DNA of 32,061 nucleotides from Oscillospiraceae bacterium (GTDB taxonomy: Bacteria > Bacillota > Clostridia > Oscillospirales > CAG-272): the NCBI GenBank assembly GCA_015063645.1, contig SVTS01000029.1, forward strand, positions 1 to 32,061. Direction: 5' to 3'. How positions within the stretch are numbered: the first letter of the stretch is position 1; each line of letters opens with the position of its first letter. The translations under genes and the position numbers were made by a program. Below, in pieces: positions 23,835-30,522 of the stretch. The notes beneath the pieces are model-generated. The model was given only the letters and a program-made list of their open reading frames with translations, was not told the DNA's origin and made no database searches.

Positions 23835-24743
23835 TCAGGCGGTAATGCTGTCTCCGAACTGAACAATGACAGAGATAAATTTCTCCAGAAGCTCTGTCGG
23901 TTTTCTGTCTTCTCTCAGAATATAACCGACGCTGTAACGGGCACTGCTTTCAAGCGGAACGGAGATGATCTTCCCCTCATTCAGCGCCGAGGGCATTATT
24001 CCGGTTCCCACCGTATATGCGTCTGTTTCCAGCAGAACATTCATAAGCGTTGCCCTGTCGCTGATAACGATATGCTTATTGGCGAAATCGCCCGGGATCA
24101 TCTCCTCCTTGAACCAGGAATCCTTATGCGCGCCCTGATCATAGGAGAGATACGGATAACTGTTCAGGCTTTCACAGTGCAGGCAGGATCTGCCCGCAAG
24201 GGGATGCTCCCTGCGCAGAAAAACGTGGGGCGACACCTGAAATATCGGAGAAAATGATATCTCTTTATTCTGCAGATACCGATTCATAATATCGATATTT
24301 TCATCCTCGATGGCGATAATGCCGATATCGCTGTATGCCATTTCCACATCGTGGATTACATCGTAGGTTTCCTTTTCCTGCAGGGACATTGAATATTTGG
24401 CATCATGATTTTCCGTTACCAATCTGCAGAACGCATCTGCGATAAAATCATAATGCTGGGTCGAAACGAACAGACGGGAATCTGACTTCGGCGTCTTATA
24501 TCTGTTTATCACAAAATCATTTTTGGAGACGATCTCCGCGGCATACCGTACGAATTCGGCTCCGTCCACTGTCAGAACGGCGCCGTTTTTGGACCGTTCA
24601 AATATTTTTATTCCCAACTCATCCTCCAGACACCGGACACTGGTGGAAAGGCTTGACTGGGCAACAAACAGTTTTCTCGCCGCTTCGCTGAACGAACCCG
24701 TATTATGTATTTCCAGAACATATATGCACTGCTGAATCGTCAT
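23835..24743 (-). CDS. LysR family transcriptional regulator
   Basis: The 302-residue product has an N-terminal winged helix (TIQQCIYVLEIHNTGSFSEA, then SSLSTSVRCLEDELG, about residues 2-60) and a periplasmic-binding-like effector domain from about 90. It is typical LTTR length. Its ATG overlaps the stop of the DUF554 gene by four bases, so both are transcribed from one promoter, upstream gene first. It probably controls this operon and perhaps distant targets; the effector is unknown. The gene is less GC-rich than its neighbours, mildly suggesting transfer. Confidence 0.93.
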   Translation of the reverse strand: MTIQQCIYVLEIHNTGSFSEAARKLFVAQSSLSTSVRCLEDELGIKIFERSKNGAVLTVDGAEFVRYAAEIVSKNDFVINRYKTPKSDSRLFVSTQHYDFIADAFCRLVTENHDAKYSMSLQEKETYDVIHDVEMAYSDIGIIAIEDENIDIMNRYLQNKEISFSPIFQVSPHVFLRREHPLAGRSCLHCESLNSYPYLSYDQGAHKDSWFKEEMIPGDFANKHIVISDRATLMNVLLETDAYTVGTGIMPSALNEGKIISVPLESSARYSVGYILREDRKPTELLEKFISVIVQFGDSITA

Positions 24744-25429
24744 TGGATAATACCCTCCGCGATTACGTTATAGATGATTATCAGAAAAATCCCCGGGATA
24801 AAATTCATGTTTTTGATTTTATTCTGAGGAGAACAGATCATATTAAAGCCCGAAAAGAAAAGGATCAGATAGCCAAGAGAACATATCTGGCACAGCAGAT
24901 TCGCGCTCAGAAACCGCTCAAAGCAAAAAGCCAGCGCCGCGATGATAAGCTGAACAAAAAACACCGCAGCGGCGGAAAGGGAAACCTTTTTTCCGTAGGC
25001 TGCGCCCAGAATAAGCGCGAAAGGAAAATCAATCACGCCTTTCAGAATAAGCTGGAAACTGTCTCCTTCCAGCGCGTACAGAATAGGTCCGCTGATCTGC
25101 AGTCCTCCGATACCGAAAAAGAGTATGGAGTCGATCAGACCGTTTGCTGCTGCATTCTGTCCTCGGGATAATCCGCAGATTCTGTCCTCCATCTTCAGCG
25201 CGTCACCGATAAAGTACCCGACAATCAGAGCGATACTTACGACGACTGTATGCTCTCCGACGATTTTTCCGTCGGAAATACTGAGTATATTCTCCAGTAT
25301 ACCGACAATGCTTATCAGCATAATCCCGATGGAAAGAGCGGAAAAATTTCCGATATGTACTTTATTCTTAAAAATTCCGCCGAGAATCCCTCCAAGGGAG
25401 ATAGAACACGCATCAACAATAAATCCCAT
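24740..25429 (-). CDS. DUF554 family membrane protein
   Basis: The 229-residue protein is very hydrophobic with about seven helices. It contains Gly-rich segments typical of DUF554 (YdfK-like) proteins: CSISLGGILGGIF at the N terminus, IVGYFIGDALKMEDRI in the middle and FFGIGGLQISGPI after it. The family function is unknown; transport is often supposed. It precedes and overlaps the LysR gene by ATGA, so regulator and membrane protein form a two-gene unit. The start ATG 25429 lies 37 bases downstream of a clear -10. Confidence 0.88.
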   Translation of the reverse strand: MGFIVDACSISLGGILGGIFKNKVHIGNFSALSIGIMLISIVGILENILSISDGKIVGEHTVVVSIALIVGYFIGDALKMEDRICGLSRGQNAAANGLIDSILFFGIGGLQISGPILYALEGDSFQLILKGVIDFPFALILGAAYGKKVSLSAAAVFFVQLIIAALAFCFERFLSANLLCQICSLGYLILFFSGFNMICSPQNKIKNMNFIPGIFLIIIYNVIAEGIIQ

Positions 25430-25465
25430 TCTGCACCTGCACCGATCCTGTTTGTTTTCTCTAAA

Positions 25466-25494
25466 ATTATATCATAGACCGGGGCGAATGTAAA
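25466..25494 (-). promoter_or_regulatory. Sigma-A promoter of the DUF554-LysR operon
   Basis: Minus-strand TTTACA (25494-25489), 17-nt spacer, TATAAT (25471-25466). Confidence 0.75.
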
Positions 25495-25599
25495 ATACAA
25501 AAAAACTATGGTTCGCAACCCAAAAAGGGATGTCCCCAAAGGCGGCATTGCCGGTGTTCCGCAAGCCCTGGAAGCCTCGCTTCAGCCTACGTCCTGCGG

Positions 25600-25630
25600 C
25601 ACAAATTTTCTCCCGTACACATATACTGTA
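25600..25630 (+). promoter_or_regulatory. Sporulation-type promoter candidate before the DUF11 gene
   Basis: CACAAA (25600-25605), 14-nt spacer, CATATACTGTA (25620-25630), then GCGAA. The same arrangement occurs at 28030-28060. The right block resembles mother-cell sigma-E (CATACANT) or sigma-K (CATANNNT) -10 elements. No sigma-A promoter is evident here. Confidence 0.5.
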
Positions 25631-25679
25631 GCGAAGCGCATGCTTCCCAATACACCGCAAATATAAAGGAGAAAAACAA

Positions 25680-26528
25680 ATGCCGCAAATTATCACCAAT
25701 CAGGCATCCATCCGTTACCGTTACGGCGAAACGGATGCGACAGCTCTGTCCAATATTGCCACTGCCTCGCTTGCGCAGCCCCTGCGTGTGGATAAATCTT
25801 CACTGGAATCCGTGTACCGCGCGGGGGATGAGCTGACCTATATTCTCACTGTCACAAACGGCGGAACAACCGCTCTGACAAACGTGACACTGCAGGATAC
25901 GCTGGGCACATTCACCGCCGGAATGGAACAGATCACGCCCCTCGCCTTTGTGCCGGACGCACTGCTCTTTATTGACGGCGCAAACAACGGTGTGATCACC
26001 CCAGCGATCACCGACAACAGCATCACATTCACTATTCCTTCCCTGCCCGGTCAATCATCCGCGCTGATCGTGTATAAAGTCACGCCCACCGGATTCGCGC
26101 CGCTGGCAGAGGATGCTCAGATCACCAACACCGTCACGGCAAGTGCCGACGGCATCGCAGAATCTGTCACCGATTCTCTGACAGTCACAGCGGACAGTTA
26201 TGCCGATGTGAATATCTTCAAAAGCATGACCACCGACGGCGACACGATCACCTACACCTTTGACATCACCAATTCCGGCAATGCCCCGGCGGAGGATATC
26301 GTCCTGACGGATGCTTTTGATCCTGCCCCTGCTTCCATTACCGTCATCGTGAACGGCACCGTGTTCCCCGCCACCGATTACACCTATGCCGGCGGCGTTC
26401 TGACTCTGCCGAATACCACAGGCGATGCCCTCACGCTCCCGCCTGCCACAATCACCACGGATCCCGTTACGGGAGAAGTAACGCTGACCCCTTCCTCGCT
26501 GACCATCACCGTAGTCGGCACACTCTGA
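25680..26528 (+). CDS. Leaderless DUF11-repeat protein
   Basis: The 282-residue protein contains two DUF11-like beta-sandwich repeats. The first runs about residues 35-165 (KSSLESVYRAGDELTYILTVTNGG ... LTNVTLQDTL) and the second about 175-280 (NIFKSMTTDGDTITYTFDITNSG ... EDIVLTDAF). Thr, Ala and Asp are abundant and Cys is absent, as in surface proteins. Yet it has no signal peptide, membrane anchor or sorting motif, so export by the standard route is unlikely. SD AAAGGAG is eight bases before ATG 25680. It may be deposited on the forespore by the mother cell; this rests on promoter type and neighbours. A perfect 20-bp terminator follows. Confidence 0.82.
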   Translation: MPQIITNQASIRYRYGETDATALSNIATASLAQPLRVDKSSLESVYRAGDELTYILTVTNGGTTALTNVTLQDTLGTFTAGMEQITPLAFVPDALLFIDGANNGVITPAITDNSITFTIPSLPGQSSALIVYKVTPTGFAPLAEDAQITNTVTASADGIAESVTDSLTVTADSYADVNIFKSMTTDGDTITYTFDITNSGNAPAEDIVLTDAFDPAPASITVIVNGTVFPATDYTYAGGVLTLPNTTGDALTLPPATITTDPVTGEVTLTPSSLTITVVGTL

Positions 26529-26568
26529 ATGCAAAAATCCTCCCGCAAGGGAGGATTTTTGCATTCAG
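26525..26568. terminator. Bidirectional terminator with a perfect 20-bp stem
   Basis: 26525-26544 pairs perfectly with 26549-26568, loop GCAA, with A5 and T5 tracts in the arms. It covers the stop codons of both convergent genes. Confidence 0.92.
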
Positions 26569-27896
26569 TTTATCTCTCCGTCCACGCTGCCGTGCACGGT
26601 TACGGTACCGCCGTCAATATCACCGTTCACGTCACCGCCGATATCCGCATTGCCGCAATCCACATCGCCGTTCAGATCACCGGTTACTTTCAAAGGTCCG
26701 CAGTCCACATCGCCGTTTATATCGCCGACGACAGACAGATCACCGCAATCCACGTCGCCGTCCAGATCGCCTTCGATACCGACATCACCGCTGCAGTGGA
26801 TATCGCCGCTCACGTCCCCGGAAATCCGCACCGATGCGGCAGAAATATCGCCCTCTACCTCGCCAGTGATATCCACAGAAAAGGCGCTGGATACGTTTCC
26901 AGCCGCTCCTTCGATCCGGAGCACTACACGCTCGCCCTGCGCGGGAATCATGGCGGACTGCAGGATCTCGCCGTCGTGCATCAGTACCGCCTGATACTCG
27001 CCCTCGGACAGTACCGTCCAGCTTTCCGTATCCGGATATGCCCCCGCTTTTCCGGCGATGGATTTCGCGAAAGATTCCACGCCCTGTGCCGCTTTCCGCA
27101 CCGCGTTTCCAATGATATCGCCGAGACCGATGTTCTCCGACGCTTCCCCGCTGATTTCCCCGCCGGCAGAACCTGCCACAGATACGGAACGCTCTCCGTG
27201 CACATTACCGGCAACATCACCGCTGATGTGCACGTCTCCTTTCGCCTCCACACTGCCGGCGACCGCTCCGCTGACAGTCACAGCGCCGCCGGCACGAACA
27301 GAGCCGCATACGCCCCGGTTCACACTCAGTCCGCCGCCCGCGGACGCATCTCCGCCCACGCTGCCGTTTACACTCAGTCCGCCGCCCGCGGATACATTTT
27401 TGTCCACATTGCCGCCGATGGAAACACCGCCGCCTCCGCTGACGCTGCCGTTCACACTTCCGTTGATCGTAACGACATTTCCGCTCACGTCGCCGCGCAC
27501 ATTTCCTTCCACCTGCACCGACATCGGGGACTGCACCGATTCCGCATTCCCCGCGAAACGCACGGTGATCATCTTTGTAATCCGTTTCAGATCATCCGTC
27601 AGATCCTCCGCCTGCAGAATCCGGTCACCGCAGACCAGCGCCACGCGCCAGATACCGTCTCCGGGCAGGGTCGTCTCCGACTCCTCTGCGGGAATTCCAT
27701 ACAGCGCATCCACACTGCATCCGAAAATCTCCGCCAGAAGCGGCAGGGTCATGATATCGGGCATCGTCTCGCCCCGCTCCCACTGGGAAACCGCCTGGGC
27801 AGTGATGCCCAGCTTATCCGCCAGATCCGCCTGTGTCAGATTTGCCCCGCGGCGCAGTCCGGCGATGATCGCACCTATATTCGCCTGTGTCATCAT
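26565..27896 (-). CDS. XRE regulator fused to bactofilin-like GD-repeats
   Basis: The 443-residue protein starts at ATG 27896; upstream in-frame ATGs at 27929 and 27905 lie before or against the SD (AAAGGAG, 27913-27907) or overlap the -10. Residues about 5-62 form a Cro/C1-type helix-turn-helix (LTQADLADKLGITAQAVSQW). The rest is two copies of one module: a small domain (WRVALVCGDRIL and WTVLSEGEYQAVL) then beta-helix repeats with GDVxGxV turns, about 126-250 and 341-443. The last four repeats are 15 residues each (VDCGxxxVxGDxNGD), mirrored as a 45-bp DNA period. Bactofilin-like repeats polymerise or form rigid rods. It probably regulates its own promoter or the flanking envelope genes. Confidence 0.85.
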   Translation of the reverse strand: MMTQANIGAIIAGLRRGANLTQADLADKLGITAQAVSQWERGETMPDIMTLPLLAEIFGCSVDALYGIPAEESETTLPGDGIWRVALVCGDRILQAEDLTDDLKRITKMITVRFAGNAESVQSPMSVQVEGNVRGDVSGNVVTINGSVNGSVSGGGGVSIGGNVDKNVSAGGGLSVNGSVGGDASAGGGLSVNRGVCGSVRAGGAVTVSGAVAGSVEAKGDVHISGDVAGNVHGERSVSVAGSAGGEISGEASENIGLGDIIGNAVRKAAQGVESFAKSIAGKAGAYPDTESWTVLSEGEYQAVLMHDGEILQSAMIPAQGERVVLRIEGAAGNVSSAFSVDITGEVEGDISAASVRISGDVSGDIHCSGDVGIEGDLDGDVDCGDLSVVGDINGDVDCGPLKVTGDLNGDVDCGNADIGGDVNGDIDGGTVTVHGSVDGEIN

Positions 27897-27927
27897 ATCG
27901 GTCATTCTCCTTTGTTTTTCTGATACC

Positions 27928-27956
27928 ATTGTAACAGAAAAGGCTGTGTTTGTCCA
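27928..27956 (-). promoter_or_regulatory. Sigma-A promoter of the XRE-bactofilin gene
   Basis: Minus-strand TGGACA (27956-27951), 17-nt spacer, TACAAT (27933-27928). The predicted start point lies downstream of the ATG at 27929, which supports ATG 27896. Confidence 0.7.
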
Positions 27957-28029
27957 TAAAGAATTTGTTGAATTACAAGAAGAATGAACTAAAGCACCGC
28001 TTTAGTCCCTCTCCGGACGAAAATCATGT

Positions 28030-28060
28030 CACAAACACCACATTTTCCGCATACACTGTA
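28030..28060 (+). promoter_or_regulatory. Sporulation-type promoter candidate before the SpoIID-like operon
   Basis: CACAAA (28030-28035), 14-nt spacer, CATACACTGTA (28050-28060), then TGCGAA. It matches 25600-25630 in both boxes and spacing. The -10-like block also lies in a 7-bp inverted repeat (CGCATAC-ACT-GTATGCG, 28048-28064). A separate 8-bp stem is at 27988-28006. Confidence 0.5.
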
Positions 28061-28084
28061 TGCGAATGAAAGGAGTGTGATCCG

Positions 28085-28498
28085 ATGAATCAGGAAAACA
28101 AACCCGGCATGGGCAGACTGCAGGTGATCGTGAACACCGCGGGAGGTTCGCTGCCGGTAGCAAATGCCGCGGTCACCGTATACGGCGCGGATGCGGAAAA
28201 CGATGACACAGGCATTCTCTATTCCCTGCGCACCGATGTCAGCGGACTGACGGAATATGTGGATCTGGCGGCACCGTCCCGGGATTTATCCCTGACGCCG
28301 GGCAATCCTGCCCCCTATGCCCGGTATAACATCACCGTACACCGGGACGGATACGGCACCGTGCGGAATATCGGCATTCCCATTTTTGACGGCGTTCTCT
28401 CCACCCAGCGGGTAACGCTGATCCCCCTCAGCGAATTTGAAACGGACCGGGAGGAGCGGATCGTGGAATCCGTCCCCGGACTGAATCCCCTTTTATAA
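28085..28498 (+). CDS. Leaderless carboxypeptidase-regulatory-like protein
   Basis: The 137-residue protein resembles a single carboxypeptidase-regulatory/transthyretin-like beta-sandwich: GRLQVIVNTAGGSLPVANAAVTVYG, then YSLRTDVSGLTEYVDL, then YARYNITVHRDGYGTVRNIGIPIFDG. There is no signal peptide. It stands nine bases upstream of the SpoIID-like gene and is led by SD AAAGGAG. The fold usually mediates protein-protein contacts in envelope proteins; here it may be an assembly partner for the next gene product. This role is inferred from position. Confidence 0.8.
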   Translation: MNQENKPGMGRLQVIVNTAGGSLPVANAAVTVYGADAENDDTGILYSLRTDVSGLTEYVDLAAPSRDLSLTPGNPAPYARYNITVHRDGYGTVRNIGIPIFDGVLSTQRVTLIPLSEFETDREERIVESVPGLNPLL

Positions 28499-28507
28499 GG
28501 AGGCAGT

Positions 28508-29905
28508 ATGACTGGCGGCAATTTTCCGATCATTCCCGAAACAATCACCGTACATCTCGGCGCGCCGGATGCACCGGCGCAGAACGTCACCGTTCCCTTT
28601 GCCGATTACATAAAAAACGTGGCATCCAGTGAAATCTATCCCACATGGCCCGAAAGCGCCATCCGCGCCAATATTCTGGCGCAGATATCCTTTGCGCTGA
28701 ACCGGGTATATACGGAATACTACCGCTCCCGCGGGTATGATTTCGACATCACGAACTCCACCGCCATTGATCAGTCCTTCGTCTACGGACGGGATATTTT
28801 TGACAACATCTCGCAGATCGTGGATGAGATTTTCAACGATTACATCCGCCGCGAAGGGGCTGTGGAGCCACTGTTCGCCCAGTACTGCAACGGCACTACC
28901 GTCACCTGTGCAGGATTATCCCAGTGGGGAACCGTTCCGCTGGCGGAAGCGGGAGCAACGCCCTTCGCCATTCTGCAGAATTATTTCGGCAGCACGATCA
29001 CACTGGTGCGGGATGCGCCTGTGGGCGGCGTTACGGAAAGCTATCCCGGCATTGCCCTCCGTCCGGGCACATCCGGCAACGAGATCCGCCGCATCCAGCT
29101 GCAGTTGAACCGGATCTCCGCCAACTATCCCTCCATTCCGAAAATCACCAATCCTGACGGGATATACGGTACGGAAACGGAAGAAGCCGTGCGGGAATTC
29201 CAGCGCATCTTCACCCTGACGCCTGACGGCATCATCGGGCGTGCCACATGGTATGCCATCCAGCGCATTTACGGCGGGGTGAAACGGCTCAGCGAACTGG
29301 CATCCGAAGGGATTTCCCCGGAGGATATCGCCTATCTGCGGGAAACAACCCTGGAAGAGGGGGACAGCGGTACCGGTGTCAGAGAACTGCAGTATCTGCT
29401 GGCGTTCGTGGGCAATTTCGTCGGTACCGTGCCGGTGATCGCCGTGGATGGGCAGTTCGGATCGGCGACGCGGGCAGCTGTGGAGGCGTTTCAGCAGGCA
29501 TACGGTCTGCCGGTGACGGGCATTGTGGACACAGTGACGTGGAACACCCTGTACAACGCCTATCGGGGACAATATGCATCTCTGCCGGAGAATTTTTTCG
29601 CCGGCGCAGTACAGCCGTATCCGGGATTTGTTCTGCGCGTGGGTACGCGGGGCGAGGAAGTCCGTACCCTGCAGCGATATCTGAATGAAATCGCCCGCAC
29701 CTATCCGTCCATCCCCACGCTGACGGAAGATGGCATATTCGGCGCGGGCACGGCGGATGCGGTACGGGCATATCAGCGGCTGTCCGGAATCGAGCCAAGC
29801 GGCACAGTCGGTGCGCAGACATGGCAGTCCGTCACCGACACCTACAGCGATCTGGTCAAGGGCGCGCAGGCGTCCGGCACACAATTCGGAGGGACAATTG
29901 CATGA
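28508..29905 (+). CDS. SpoIID/LytB-like protein with three peptidoglycan-binding domains
   Basis: The 465-residue product begins with a SpoIID/LytB-like domain (about 10-170): YIKNVASSEIYPTWPESAIRA, with Glu42 at the position of the SpoIID catalytic Glu, and GLSQWGTVPLAEAGATPFAILQNYFG, close to the family GxSQxG...A...G...IL..YY signature. Three PG_binding_1 repeats follow, about 180-255, 283-350 and 375-445, each with the (D)GxxGxxTxxAVxxFQ pattern. SpoIID is a lytic transglycosylase needed for engulfment during sporulation. This version has no signal peptide or membrane anchor. SD AGGAGG is perfect. It overlaps the next gene by four bases. Confidence 0.87.
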   Translation: MTGGNFPIIPETITVHLGAPDAPAQNVTVPFADYIKNVASSEIYPTWPESAIRANILAQISFALNRVYTEYYRSRGYDFDITNSTAIDQSFVYGRDIFDNISQIVDEIFNDYIRREGAVEPLFAQYCNGTTVTCAGLSQWGTVPLAEAGATPFAILQNYFGSTITLVRDAPVGGVTESYPGIALRPGTSGNEIRRIQLQLNRISANYPSIPKITNPDGIYGTETEEAVREFQRIFTLTPDGIIGRATWYAIQRIYGGVKRLSELASEGISPEDIAYLRETTLEEGDSGTGVRELQYLLAFVGNFVGTVPVIAVDGQFGSATRAAVEAFQQAYGLPVTGIVDTVTWNTLYNAYRGQYASLPENFFAGAVQPYPGFVLRVGTRGEEVRTLQRYLNEIARTYPSIPTLTEDGIFGAGTADAVRAYQRLSGIEPSGTVGAQTWQSVTDTYSDLVKGAQASGTQFGGTIA

Positions 29906-30456
29906 GGGATACACTGCTATCGGGTACTTATCTGTACGACAGCCGGGAAACGAAGAACCGCGTTCTCCGTCTGCAGAGGATGCTGCGCATCCTCAGTGCC
30001 GGAAGCGGCAATCCGGCATGGAATACCGCCGAAAGCGGCGACTATGATGAGCGGACAAAAAAGGCAGTCCGTGCGCTGCAGCGGGATTTTGCACTGCCCG
30101 TGACGGGCAGTGTCGATCTGGTTACATGGAATCTTCTGCGGGAGCAGGTGAGGCTGCATGAATCACACTCCGCTGTGCCTGCCGCCGCGCAGTTATATCC
30201 CGATCCGGCGCGCATAATCCGCGAAGATGAGTACAGCGATCTCGTTCATCATATGCAGCTGATGCTGAACACGCTCCGTCTGTATTATGACGGCATCCCT
30301 CCGCTTCCCTTATCGGGATATTATGACGAAGCAACGGCGGATGCAGTGCGCACTTTCCGGATAATCAACGGACTGGAGCCGGACATCGGCACCGATTCCG
30401 TATTCTGGAACAGGCTGAGCGAAGAATTCAACCGGATAAACAGAGAAAATCAGTAA
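29902..30456 (+). CDS. Peptidoglycan-binding repeat protein
   Basis: The 184-residue product starts at ATG 29902 in an ATGA overlap with the upstream gene, with GGAGG nine bases before; the upstream extension of the frame is inside that gene. It carries two PG_binding_1-like repeats: about 12-72 (GDYDERTKKAVRALQRDF, VTGSVDLVTWNLL) and 105-180 (YYDEATADAVRTFRIINGL). No catalytic domain or signal peptide is visible. It probably pairs with the SpoIID-like protein at cell-wall or cortex peptidoglycan. Confidence 0.85.
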   Translation: MRDTLLSGTYLYDSRETKNRVLRLQRMLRILSAGSGNPAWNTAESGDYDERTKKAVRALQRDFALPVTGSVDLVTWNLLREQVRLHESHSAVPAAAQLYPDPARIIREDEYSDLVHHMQLMLNTLRLYYDGIPPLPLSGYYDEATADAVRTFRIINGLEPDIGTDSVFWNRLSEEFNRINRENQ

Positions 30457-30522
30457 AAACAACTGCATAAAGCGGGCAAACGGAGGCGAAACTACCCAAA
30501 ACAGCATCGGAAGGATGGGCAC

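Noticed and set aside
23682..24257. 191-codon plus-strand frame after ftsH
   Set aside because: It begins within hairpins and runs antisense to the LysR gene.
25508..25666. 52-codon frame starting MVRNPKRDVPKGG before the DUF11 gene
   Set aside because: No SD is visible, its 3' part contains the candidate promoter, and no family is recognised. It could be a gene remnant, but the evidence is too weak.
26529..27923. 464-codon plus-strand frame opposite the XRE-bactofilin gene
   Set aside because: Its His/Ala periodicity is the antisense image of the GD-repeats; it starts inside a terminator.
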